A DNA stretch of 64,000 nucleotides from Zasmidium citrigriseum (taxonomy: Eukaryota; Ascomycota; Dothideomycetes; Mycosphaerellales; Mycosphaerellaceae): assembly GCA_002786025.1 (NCBI GenBank), contig NHNW01000022.1, positions 124,001 to 188,000 of the forward strand, given 5' to 3'. Position numbers and translations under genes: made by a program. Positions within the stretch are counted from its first letter, which is position 1; every line of letters starts with the position of its first letter. Below the pieces are notes generated by a model. It saw only the letters and a list, made by a program, of their open reading frames with translations. It was not told the DNA's origin and made no database searches. This document shows, piece by piece, positions 1 through 10,223 of this stretch.

Positions 1-1374
1 ATCCCGAGTCTCGCGACCGCCTTTGATCGTACAGGCGTACCAGCAGTACTTCTCGCCGTTAGGGCCAGGGAATGCGGTTTCGATGGTGTGGTGAGCGGTG
101 GCGTCTGGTGATGAAACATAGACTCGTTTGGGGTCGACTGACACTACGACTGCTTGAGCGCCGTAAGCTTCGCTAATAGTCTCAATAGCAGTCTTGCCTG
201 TCAGCGTCTTGTTTGACGCGAAGTATTGCTCTGCGGCTGTGACCGCGTCTGAGCCGATTGAGACTTTGTCGGCGCCGGATTTGAAGTAGAGCGTTGCGAC
301 TTCGAGGGCTGGTGCTGTGCGGCCTGTTTCTGGGTCTGTGGTGTCGCGGATACCGCCGCCGATTGTCAGGGGTACGAAGACGGTGGCAGAGGCTTGACGA
401 AGGACTTCGAGCATGGGGAGGTCTTTCAGGGGCGTGTCGCGGAAGGAGGTGATGTTGAGGAAAGTGACTTCATCGGCGCCTTGTTCGTAGTACTGCTGGG
501 CTTTTTGAACTGGTTTGCCAAGGTTTCGTACTGCATTGTCTGACTTCTCGCGAACATCGTATTGATCGCCTTTGGTGACGACGAGGTCGCCTTGGTCGTT
601 TGTTCGGACGTCAAGGCAGGCGATGATACGTCTCGTGAGGCCGTCTTTCATTGAGCTCTGGTCCAGGTCTGCGGGCAAGGCTTCAATCTTCTTGCCTTCA
701 AGGAAGGCTTTCAGTACACGCTGACCGGCGGCACCGCTCTTCTCGGGGTGGAACTGCGTAGCGAGCACGTTGTCTTTCGCAATGGCTCCGACAAATTCCT
801 CTTTGCCGTAACGAGCAGTCGCCACCTTCCAACCGTCCTTCTCAAACTGGCCTTCCCGGTATGGAACGGCATATGAATGGACATAGTAGTACTTGCTGTC
901 TGGACGAAGGCCGTAAACACTCTCAGATCCACTAGCGTTGGCGGAGTTCCAGCCAATGTGTGGTACACTCTTGTCGTCGTCGAGGAAGCGCTCAAGACGG
1001 CCCTTGATGACACCAAGACCAGGAACATTTGGATTCTCTGCTGAGCCCTCGAACAGCGCTTGCAGACCGACGCAGATTCCCATGAAGGGTTTGCCGGATT
1101 GGATGTGTTTTCGGACTGGTTCGACGTAGCCCGCGTTGGCGAATTGAGTGAGACAATGGCCGAAGTGGCCGACGCCCGGTAAAATCAGTTTCTATATAAC
1201 AGCCTGTCAGCTATCAGCCTACAATCATCAAACGTATCTATATGTACGTACCTCAGCCTTCTCAACGTCTGAAGGAGTGGTGATCCATTCCACTTGCCAG
1301 CCGAGCTTCTCAATTGCATTGACAAGCGACCGGATGTTGCCGGCCGCATAGTCGAGGAGATGAACGATAGGCAT
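1..1374 (-). CDS. HIS7: Imidazole glycerol phosphate synthase hisHF (glutamine amidotransferase/cyclase), 3' end outside window
   Basis: Bifunctional enzyme of histidine biosynthesis. The N-terminal glutaminase passes ammonia to the cyclase, which turns PRFAR into IGP and AICAR. The gene reads leftward: exon 1 is 1252-1374 (41 codons, starting [20 protein letters not shown]), intron 1192-1251, exon 2 runs from 1191 off the left edge. Visible motifs are the class I amidotransferase nucleophile elbow [13 protein letters not shown], the catalytic His/Glu segment TQFHPEKSG, and then the cyclase barrel ([49 protein letters not shown]). About 435 residues are visible against a usual length near 550, so roughly the last fifth is missing because of the window edge and not because of a mutation. 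It is divergent from IMP3. Identification is secure. Confidence 0.97.
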
Positions 1375-1587
1375 CTTCCCTTTTATTTTTACTGATTTCT
1401 GACAATGTCGAGGTGATTCAGATCGAAATGTGTTTGCAATAAGTTCAGACAGTGACTCTTTGAGACTCTAGTTACTTTTGGGACTAGCGTGCGGGTCGCT
1501 CCGCTGACGATCTGAAATCTCAAGGCACCGCACCTCAATCCACACATCTTCCATCTTCACTTCCCACTCTTCCCCACTGTCGCCAAC
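1375..1587. promoter_or_regulatory. Divergent HIS7/IMP3 promoter region
   Basis: These 213 bp separate the two start codons, so both genes must be driven from this stretch and one or both 5' UTRs lie inside it. I see pyrimidine-rich tracts just before the IMP3 ATG (ccatcttcacttcccactct) and a TGACTC at 1452-1457, which matches the core bound by Gcn4/CpcA-type bZIP activators of amino-acid genes. The TGACTC is visible; its role in HIS7 control is inference. Confidence 0.5.
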
Positions 1588-2198
1588 ATGGTGCGCAAAC
1601 TCAAGCATCATGAGCAGAAGCTCCTGCGAAAAGTCGACTTCGTCAACTACCCCTCCGACGACCAACACCGCGCCGCAGCCGTCATCCGACGATACTCGGT
1701 CTCGAATCCAGCCGACTACTCTTCATACAACCGCCTGGCGGGGAAGCTGAGGCACTTGGCACATCGCATCGCACTTCTACCACCCGAGTCGCCTTTCCGG
1801 CGGAAGCAGGAGGATTTGTTGTTGGAGAAGCTTCACGACATGGGCTTGCTGGGCATTGGTGGTGAGGGCAAGGGCAAGCTGAGCGACGTTGAGAGGAAGA
1901 TTACTGTCTCTGCCTTTTGCAGGAGGAGACTCGGAGTCGTGATGACTCGTCTGAGGATGGCGGAGACGGTCAGCGCGGCCAACAAGTTCGTCGAGCAGGG
2001 GCATGTCAGGGTTGGGACTGAGGTGGTCACTGATCCAGCCTTTTTGGTCACGAGGTAGGCGATGAAGGTAATTTCAGCATGACCACGACTAATAAATATA
2101 GGAATATGGAGGACTTCGTCACCTGGGTCGACTCTTCGAAGATCAAGCGAAACATCATGAAGTACCGGGACAAGCTGGACGACTTCGACCTGCTCTGA
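1588..2198 (+). CDS. IMP3: U3 snoRNP protein IMP3 (small-subunit processome)
   Basis: Component of the Mpp10-Imp3-Imp4 subcomplex of the nucleolar SSU processome, needed to pair U3 snoRNA with pre-rRNA during 18S maturation. Exon 1 is 1588-2054, the intron 2055-2101 (47 nt), exon 2 2102-2198, giving 187 residues, close to the usual 180-190. The start [18 protein letters not shown] is the family's conserved N-terminus. The S4 RNA-binding segment is seen around residues 105-155 ([15 protein letters not shown], then [21 protein letters not shown]). The C-terminus [19 protein letters not shown] is also family-typical. A downstream exon is required, because reading through the intron gives an early stop that removes this conserved tail. 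Confidence 0.96.
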
Positions 2199-2369
2199 TG
2201 GAACGGCGACGAGATTACTTCACCTCAAATGGATTTTTCAACGCCTTCACCATTGTCGACTACCGACTGCGAACCAGGACTATTTTCATGGACCGTATCA
2301 TCATGTCGCTGTCCAGAAGTTCTGGCTGTGTGAATATCCAATGGTTGCCTGAGGGTCTTGCAGGAAGAT

Positions 2370-2513
2370 CACGTGCTGTCATGCGCCCTCTTCAGGGTTG
2401 GAGCGACACCCCACATGATTCTTCCCCTACCTCCCTCCTTCCTTTTCACACCTACCACCAATTGGTCCACCACCGATTCCGCGCTTCTCGCTGTTCTTCA
2501 CTGGCTATATAAG
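2370..2513 (+). promoter_or_regulatory. Core promoter elements upstream of the 2599 gene
   Basis: A TATATAAG box lies at 2506-2513, about 86 bp before the ATG at 2599. An ATTGG (reverse CCAAT) is at 2461-2465 and a CACGTG box at 2370-2375. A TATA box at this spacing is plausible for a fungal core promoter. The rest of the 400-bp gap after IMP3 (2199-2598) holds nothing else I can name. Confidence 0.45.
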
Positions 2514-2598
2514 TATCTTCTAGGAAGCGACCAACTGTCTGGCACTTGCTATTATCAAATAGCACTTCCTACCCACGTCGTCGCTCGCTACTGCCATC

Positions 2599-3474
2599 AT
2601 GGCCAGTCGCAAGTGGCACAGCAGCGGTGACGTGGACGTCCGCTCGGCGGATGTGATGGAAGGTGTCGAGTGGTCAGTAGGAAAGAAGACATCATCGGCG
2701 AGGTCGTCGGCGCCCACCAAGTTGCCCACATCCAATGCTGGCCTCGATAACCATCAAGAACTTTATCAAGCTTATCTCAACAAGATTATCCGATCAGCAC
2801 AGAAGAGTCACGGCGAGCATCTTCTGAAGTTCGACGGCGAAAAGGGCGCAACTATCAATTTCAAGCTGCTGCTGGAAGTGAGTCTGCACTCCAGCCCCGC
2901 ATTGACCGACACTGCTCACCACTCTTTCCAGCACGCAATGGCAGGCATAAAGCGGGAGAGAGACAGTATCGAGCAATGCGATGATCGAGTCTGGAATGAC
3001 GCAGTCGACAGTCCAATGCGTGAAGATGTCAAACCACCATCGCCGCTCGACATCACGCCATCACGTGACAAGAGGCCGCACAGTCTGGCTGCCACCCACC
3101 CTGCTTACTACCATCAACAATCAGAACATGCGCAACAGGCCTTGACCAACGCCATGCAGGCCCTCCCTGCTCCAAAGAAAATCAAGCTGGAGCCAGGAGT
3201 CAAGCGAGAGGCGAAATCCCCACCCGTACGCAAGCAGCCCGAACCCTTCTACCGACAAATTCACGACCCCAAATACCACACAGCCCCGGAGCCGGTCCTC
3301 GACAATCCAATGTTTAGGCACCTGAATTGCGACACGAGGCCCGATCAACCGAAGGTGCTCTCACCGACATTCATGATTGCGCTGCCAATGGGCACGATCA
3401 TCGAAGGCGCCAACTACTGGCCTGCGGGAGAGACGCAGACTCAGACTCAGCCGAGGGACCCGCAGAACGAATGA
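2599..3474 (+). CDS. Hypothetical, probably nuclear protein
   Basis: Not recognised. Read straight through it is 291 residues. A consensus intron GTGAGT...TTTCCAG at 2878-2931 is 54 nt, phase 0 and stop-free, so the spliced product would be 273 residues. I favour splicing because the excised stretch (VSLHSSPALTDTAHHSFQ) is low in character, but both forms are open. The N-terminal third contains a helical segment (NHQELYQAYLNKIIRSAQKS). The middle is rich in Pro, Ser and charged residues, and a basic patch APKKIKLEPGVKREAK includes two sumoylation-type psi-K-x-E sites (IKLE, VKRE) and could act as a nuclear signal. The C-terminal part (SPTFMIALPMGTIIEGANYW) is the only hydrophobic, foldable-looking section. 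No catalytic motif is visible. Confidence 0.7.
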   Translation: MASRKWHSSGDVDVRSADVMEGVEWSVGKKTSSARSSAPTKLPTSNAGLDNHQELYQAYLNKIIRSAQKSHGEHLLKFDGEKGATINFKLLLEVSLHSSPALTDTAHHSFQHAMAGIKRERDSIEQCDDRVWNDAVDSPMREDVKPPSPLDITPSRDKRPHSLAATHPAYYHQQSEHAQQALTNAMQALPAPKKIKLEPGVKREAKSPPVRKQPEPFYRQIHDPKYHTAPEPVLDNPMFRHLNCDTRPDQPKVLSPTFMIALPMGTIIEGANYWPAGETQTQTQPRDPQNE

Positions 3475-6050
3475 CTCATCCAGAAGCAACTTCCTCGGTC
3501 ACAGGTCTAGACTGCAATGAGGCTGGCCACCACGAAGACTCCATGCGGTTTACACCACGACACGTTTGACGTTTGGGAAAGGGGAGGCAAAATTGTTTGA
3601 ACACCATTTGATGTTCGTGAAACGTCATTGAGAATGTGATTGGTTTTGGCTATATGATGATGCGCTGTGGCACGGCAATCACGTGCAAAGGTCTACTTGG
3701 GCGTCAGGGCAGTGAGGTAGTCTTATCGACGAATACAAGGATCATCATAAGACTATCGCAAACTGCCTTCATACTGCCTCCTTTGCTCGCAGACATACAC
3801 TGACCTTGCGACGCAGTCTCCTTTCGTGCAATGCGCAATGTTTCCTCCATGGCTCCCTGCTGATTATCGAAGGTTCAAGATGGTACTGAGGTGAATGCTT
3901 TGATCAGATTCTCTAGGCTGTAGAAAGGTCAAGTGCACGATTGAGACACGAACTACTGAACAGCCGTCCGCGACATCGATTCTTGCGCAATATAGCCCCT
4001 AACGGACCAGCTCGCCATCGCAATCTCTTGCACGCCACCGAACTTCGAGGAGACGAATGTCCATTCATGCCTAACCCCCCGCAGCAGTCATTGGAAATGC
4101 ATGATCAACCAGAAGGTGAGCGACGATGGTCGTCTCGCTTCAAACCAAAACTGTAAGAGGGCTTCGGCATCGCTATTCAAGATTGACGGACGGCAATAAC
4201 GAGGAACCTTGAGATCTAGTCACCGAGGTTGGCGAGCGCAAATGCCAGATGTGTGAGCTGGCAGAGAGGTTTGAGAGGTTCAGGACTATGCCGAAGGCTG
4301 GTCTAGAAGAGTCGAAGGGAGGATTCGCGATGGCTGAAGGACGCAGCTCTGTGAGAGGAATTTCCATGTAGGCTTGCTGCCGGTCGAGCGAGGCAGTGGA
4401 GATGGATCTGAGGGAAAGTGGAGGAGACTGGCCTGCTTGCATAAGTCTCGCTGTTGCTTTCGCATTTGCCATAGCGAGGAGACATTTCCGAAGCAGCGGT
4501 CTAATCCTGAAGGCCTATTCCGCAGTATCAGACCCGCGGAGATCGCCTGTGAAGCGTCATCGTCCAGACAGAGCCTCAGCGTACTACGAGTCGACTCGTG
4601 ATGTCGATTCGTATTCAGTGCAAGGCAGAGGGCAAGCAGATCACAACGGAGATGCTCGGCCGTCTTCTCGGTACTCAAGTATCGTGGTCGCTCTGGTAAT
4701 GTACCAACACCATCGTCGCAGAAGGTCGTCCAAGGGGTTCTGGGAGAGCTGACAATTTGGGGCGGGTTCACAAGCTGACTCAATTACCACTCCATCGGGC
4801 GTCGCCGACATGGTCGTACTCTCTGTGATTTTGACTGGGTCAGTTGGTGTTTCCGGCGGTCTATCCATTTACTTAAACGTTTTCCAGATTTCAGAGAGGG
4901 CATGTGTGGGTAATAGGGAAAAGAGGCAGGCCAAGTGAAGAGGTGAGGTTCAAAGAGAGTGGTCTTGGCAACCGCCAACATCCTTGACGACAGGCGCCAT
5001 CAACAACGCGCCTCCAGGAACGTCTTCTTTCATCACCAACCACCCACCTCCCATGGCGTCCGCTAACGCTGCGGCTGCTGCTATCAGGTGCCCTCAATAC
5101 AAAGATGGCTGTCTGCGGCCTCAAACCTGGCCAGCCACAGCGAGAGAATGAGCGCCTCGAAAGCTGTCCGCCTCCGACAGCGAGCGGCCATTCCTTTAAC
5201 TGTCATATGTCTCAGTCCGGCTTGCGTATACCGACTCTTGGTCACCGGCTGCCTGCGTTTCAAATGCGGATCATAGAAGCATCCGTAGCACATGGCTCAT
5301 CTGGTGCATCCAGAGCAGAGTCGGACGACCACGCCACCGGTAGCATAGCCTGCCGCGACGACGGCATAGCAGGATCAAGTATTGACTCTCTGGATACCAG
5401 TCATCCTGGTGTGCCACTCGATCTGCCCGTCTTCTTGGACGCCTCGATATGAAGCTTGATCCAGCTGGGAAAACACACTCCACCACTGAGACTCACTTGC
5501 CTTACCCGAAGGATGACTTCGAATAGGCATCGCGATGGATTCCCTTCGAAAGTCCAAGGCGACACCAGGACTAGCGCATGGCATCGGCATCTATGACTGG
5601 TGATGGCGAAGAAGGTGTCATCTGTTCATTGTCCAGATTCATGCATTCCACGCTTGGTGCCATGACCAACAAGCGGCGGCATACCAAAAGCCTCCTATAT
5701 CATCAGTCTCTTACTTTGTAGTCGTGTGTCGTTCAATCCGCTCATGCTCGGGGATGGCACGACGACTGCTTCCTCGTGGTGTCCGTGCTCTGTGGGAGGA
5801 CACAGGATATATAGGACCGTATCCCTCTCCCTGGGACTCAGCTTTGGCCCCTACAACCACTTTCTTCAGGATCGAATAGCCGACGGATCTGCCCAATCGA
5901 CTGGTCGACTGATTCCAGATTCTTCGACTCTCCACTGACCCACAACTCCATCAATTCTCCAGATCGGATCGCTCCGTACAACTTGTACCAGACCAAGCAG
6001 CAACACAAGAATACCTCGACCACGACACTGGGAAAGCCGACAAATCAACT
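3475..6050. other. Gene-poor interval, 2.6 kb
   Basis: I find no reading frame here with convincing composition, splice pattern or family motif on either strand. The longest frame (4286-4783, minus, 165 codons) is Ser/Leu/Arg-rich without any domain and looks like chance. No terminal repeats or transposase-like sequence were seen. A GATATATAGG element at 5806-5815 lies 240 bp before the cupin gene and may belong to its promoter. The DNA could be a degraded element or simply long upstream DNA. Confidence 0.5.
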
Positions 6051-6938
6051 ATGTTCCGTCAGCTCTCACTCTACTTCGGCCTCTGCCTGATGGCAATGCT
6101 GGAGCACTCGGCCGCCATCGATGTTACCAGAGATCCTGACACGATTGCAAAGCTCAAGTCTGCCGCCACCCAGCTCGATCGCCTTCAGTACCTCAGCGAG
6201 GACAAGGACTGGTGGTTCGATTACACCAAACAAGGCTACTTCTGGAACACCAGGCCCGGAGGTGTGGTCAACGCCAATGTGAACACATTCACGGCCGCCT
6301 ATGGCAATGAGATGACCAGTGAGTGCGACACCTCCGCCGATCTTTGAGCAAACATACTGACTCTTGCACCAGTGGCCTGGATCAACCTCGGACCTTGTTC
6401 AATGCTGGTCCCCCACTTCCATCCCCGAGCGGTCAACTGGGTCACCGCCATCTCAGGTAACACAACTACCTACATGTACGAGGAGAATGGTGCCCACGTC
6501 ATCAAGACTCACCTGGACTTTGGCAAGGCTACTGTCTTCCCACGAGGCAGTGTGCATTGCATGGTGAATGAAGGTATGTCCTCTATTACCTGATTTCTGC
6601 TACGAATAGTGGCCTCTTTGATTGTCTCTCTTATCTCTTGACGAGTGGCTGACAATGTACCAGCTTGTGAGGACGCCATTCTCATCTCAGCCCTCAGCAA
6701 CGCGGACGCGGGTACCACCAACCTCAATCAGATCTTCAACGGCGAAGTTCCCTTTGATCTGCTGAACGCCGCCTTCGGGTCGGACTTGGCCAACAACGAG
6801 ACCATGAACAACCTTCCAGCCATCGGTACCGGCGCAAATTGGGGTACTGATGAATGCCTGGCCAGATGTGGTATTACTCGTGGTGAGGAGGGCCCAGCAC
6901 CATCCTTCAACAACACCGGAAGCCCAAGAAGACCATGA
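6051..6938 (+). CDS. Secreted germin/spherulin-like cupin
   Basis: Exons are 6051-6318, 6373-6573 and 6664-6938 (introns 54 and 90 nt), giving 247 residues. An N-terminal signal peptide is clear (FRQLSLYFGLCLMAMLEHSAA, cut before about residue 24). Cupin motif 1 is seen at residues 100-115 with His104 and His106 (PHFHPRAVNW), and motif 2 at residues 146-155 (FPRGSVHCMVN, His151). In metal-binding germins a Glu follows the HxH pair; here that place is Asn111, so one of the four usual ligands is changed. Single-domain proteins of this kind in fungi are extracellular or wall-associated, with activities ranging from oxalate oxidase/decarboxylase and superoxide dismutase to none known. The exact reaction cannot be told from sequence, and the lost Glu argues for altered or absent metal chemistry. 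Confidence 0.88.
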
Positions 6939-7454
6939 TAACTGTCATTCTGACGCCGAGCAACAATGGTCAATCGTGATTTCGTCGCAACAGCCTTTGT
7001 TGGCCGGCGCAGGACGCGGATGCTAGAGTGTGTAGATATCGCCCTTTTCCTGGCGACTCTTTAGGGCTGAAGTCTGTCTCTACCATAGTTCTCGAAATGC
7101 GATCTGCGTTTATTTCCTTTGAGATCTTCAATCAGCAGTCTGATGCAGGTACGCGATCTCGTTTTGCTTTGTCTAGAGCTCACTGCTAGCTCCCGCTGCA
7201 AGATGACGACGAGCTATCAGCCCGATGGATGATGGAAGGACTCGAAGACCAACACGTGCTAGCTTCGAACGTCACGGCCGCCGTGAAATCAAGTATTGCG
7301 GCTGCAGGTCAATTGATAAGATGGTGCAAAAGCACTATTCGATTGCGGTGAAGTCGGACCTCATTCCCGACTTACGGACAACATGATCTGGCAGAACATG
7401 ACCGCCACGGCCTAACGACTTATCTTATACAGAGTTGTACTACTATAGATCAAG
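6939..7454. other. Intergenic, 516 bp
   Basis: No gene seen. It contains the cupin 3' region and the promoter of the phosphatase gene. A CACGTG box lies near 7253 and a TTATCTTATACAG run precedes the next start. Confidence 0.5.
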
Positions 7455-8280
7455 ATGCCGCCTCTCCTACATGTCATGCGTCATGGCCAAGGCTTCCATT
7501 CAGCAGACGTTACAAAAGATGGCCATTTAATCCGAGACGCTTCTCTCACGGACCACGGCAAGGAGCAGTGTAGACAGCGGTGCGAGAGCTTTGCTCGTCA
7601 TGATAAGGCAAGTCCACTGACCAACAACATCGTACGAGCAAGCTGCTGATTCAACATCCAGATCGAACTCCTCCTCGCCTCGCCCCTACGAAGGGCAATC
7701 CAGACCTGTCAACTCTCCTTTCAACCCTGCGTGAGCCGCGGCATGAGAATCATCGCCCTTCCACACGCCGAAGAAGTCTCTGAGAATCCTTCAGATACTG
7801 GCTCACCGGTCGAGATATTGCGAGCAGAGTTCGGAGACGGCGTGGATTTCGATCATCTCAAGCACGGTTGGTATAAGCATGTCGGCGAGTTCGCTACGGA
7901 TGCTCCAGCTGTGAATGCTCGGGCGAAGGGTTTGAGAAAGTGGATCAAAGCCCGACCGGAAAAGGAGATTGTGCTTGTCAGTCATGGGTTCTTCAATCAC
8001 TTTTTGACGGGGGAGGTGGATGAGAATGGGGAGCAGACGACGCCTTGGTAAGTTGAAGCACGCTACGATGGATTCCCAACGATATAGGATGCTGATAATT
8101 CTTGAATCTAGGTGGGAGGAGACCGAGCTTCGAACGTATATCTTCTCAGACAAGGACAACGAGTTGGCGATGATATACGAGACAGAGGAGTCGCTCGCCA
8201 GCCGCGGAGGCGTAGTGGAGGACGGAGGAAAGAAGACTTTGAAATGGCAGCAGCCGAGCTTGCAGAAACTTCCGAATTGA
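7455..8280 (+). CDS. Histidine phosphatase (phosphoglycerate-mutase-like) superfamily protein
   Basis: Exons are 7455-7607, 7662-8047 and 8112-8280, for 235 residues. The phosphohistidine motif RHG is at residues 9-11 (LHVMRHGQGFHS), and the partner motif ASPLRRAIQTC follows right after the first splice. The second catalytic His sits in IVLVSHGFFNHFL. The layout matches the small fungal PGM-like phosphatases, which act on diverse small phosphorylated metabolites; the substrate is unknown. Oddity: the first intron (7608-7661) starts with GCAAGT, not GT. Splicing there restores RHDK-IELLLASPLRRA exactly as expected for the family, so I take it as a genuine GC-AG intron. No signal peptide, so probably cytosolic. 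Confidence 0.92.
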
Positions 8281-8413
8281 TAATCCCATCTTCTCACCTG
8301 CATCTTCTACCTGAAACACGTTGTATTGCCGTTACATTCATCGTTGGTCGTCCGAACGTCAACAAAATCGCCACCCGTGTACAAACAATGACCAGATACC
8401 ATATGTCATCGCT

Positions 8414-10223
8414 CTACTGACCATCACCGCTATCATCAGTGCCGTTGCTGGCAGGCGTCATGCCATCCGGGACGTAGGTGGTCGAAAGCTCGCCAGTCTG
8501 TCGCTTGCGGAAAATGTGACGAGCATTGAGACCATTAGCACAGACCGTATTTGGCGAGCATACGCTGTAGCCACAACAGGAGTTGGCGTTGAGACAGATG
8601 TAGCCATTTGGACATTGCGCGTTGGTAGAGCAGGTTGGCGAGCAAGGGCCTGACTGGAAGCAGACCCTGTTGTTATTGACGTCGGTACCTTGTGGAGTGT
8701 CAGTCCTCGTGCTCCTCAGATGTGGGATGGCATCAAGTATTACTTACCGCAGTAGCAGTTCTGAGATGGATTGCACTGTTGGTAACTGTAGCAAGAACCT
8801 GGGTTGTTGCAGCTTGTGTAGGGATTTGGCATGCAAGGCAGGCCATTGTTGGCTGCGTTCGCGAATGCGTAGCTGTAAGAGATGGAGTAGGTGGCGCCGT
8901 TGTAAGTCTGAGAGCTCTGAGTGGCCTTAGATTGATCCTGGACGATACCAAGTCAGCACTGTTTGAGGAGACGTTCAATGGCATGTGGCTTACCCATGCT
9001 TGCTTGTACATGGCGCAGTACTGGCCGTAGGATTGTCCGTTGCGGGAGATCACATAAGTGTTGAAGAAGCGGCAAGGAGTGTTCGGGTTTGCCAGAGTCT
9101 GAGCATTGCAAGCCGCGGCCTATGAACGGTCAGATGTTGCGCTTTGCGTTACATAGTCTTCGGGTTTGAACTTACACAGCGACGAGAGTCGAATGGCTGA
9201 CCATCATTCCAGTATTGGTTACCAATGTAGGTGCTCTGGCCGTTGCAGTCGTTGGGAGCGCTGATGGCATTGCTACCCAAGAACATAGGATCGCCGTATC
9301 CACTGCAGTAGTCCACGGTCTGGTTGACGTAGCCATTGGAGCCAGCAATACTGCAAAACACGTCAGTAAGGGTGAAGCATCTACATGAGTGACTTACACA
9401 ACGTGGTAGTCGTTACGCCATTGGCCGTTGTTTACGGCATTCGCAGCGTTGACCGGACCACCCCAGAAAACACACTTGATCAAGGTACTAATGGACATTG
9501 TTAGCGACCTCTTTGGATGAGTCTCTTGACGTTTCGACCACTTACGTAGTTGCTGGTTGGTCGCAGGAGCCACCTCTTGGGGAAGGATCTTGCGAGGGAG
9601 AACGTTCGAAGGCTACTCTTTTGTAAGTCTGGCAGCTGAGAAGAGGTCCAGTCTCAACATACCAACGTTAAAAGCAGCGCCTGCAGAAGCAGAACGTTAG
9701 TTTGACCTTTCTTAGCGCCCAGGTGGTAAGTTGATGACTTACATCCATTAATGGCGTCACACTTCCTGGAGCAAGCTGGGACGTCGTAGGTATCCATGAG
9801 AGTGAAGCCCATGTAGCCCAGAGCATTGTTCATAGCGTTGTAGTTCTTGAAAGTATTGACGTATCCGGAAGGAGTTGGAGCGGCCGATGCAGCGGATGCA
9901 AAGGCAGAGTAAGACACAAAGGCAGAGTCAGTGTCTGGGCTTGGGACTGGTCCCGCTCCAGCTTGTTGGGGATCGCAGGCATTGCGCTTCACTTTGCTTG
10001 GATCTGCAGTCTGCTCAGCGGCAGCAGAGCTCTCGACTGCTGCCGCATCGTAGACGATGGTCTGAGCAGGGACGTTGGTAGCAATGGAGGGAGACGGCGG
10101 TGGACCAGCCTCAGCAACCATGGCAATATCGAATTGTGGCTCTGAAGTGGTGGTGTCTGCCAGTGCCGACTTGCAAAGAGCAGCAGCGGCGAGTGTGCCT
10201 GTGAGTAGCTTTGAGAACGACAT
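8414..10223 (-). CDS. Secreted cysteine-rich protein with PAN/apple-like segment, eight exons
   Basis: Exons in transcript order: 10223-9743, 9680-9663 (only 18 nt), 9615-9546, 9487-9398, 9350-9176, 9119-8994, 8937-8748 and 8688-8414, summing to 474 residues. The start MSFSKLLTGTLAAAALCKSALA is a signal peptide; an upstream Met in frame would bury it. A low-complexity Ala/Ser/Pro linker reaches a KR processing site near residue 78. Next come Cys pairs in a CSRKCDAINGC...FN arrangement like apple/PAN or WSC-type modules, a block CVFWGGPVNAANAVNNGQWR, and a second half rich in Cys (NPGSCYSYQQCNPSQNCYCG, then CSPTC, CPNGYIC, CCGYSVCSPNTVC). It is probably a wall or extracellular carbohydrate-associated protein; the family is not certain. 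The tiny exon 2 and the acceptor AAGAG/TA at 9615 were chosen because only that pair keeps the frame and the FERSPSQDPSP block. Confidence 0.8.

Noticed and set aside
4286..4783. 165-codon open frame on the minus strand
   Set aside because: No domain, signal peptide or splice logic; composition suits a chance frame in GC-balanced DNA.
3475..6050. Possible degraded transposable element
   Set aside because: No terminal repeats, transposase or reverse-transcriptase motif was found by eye, so I only call it gene-poor.
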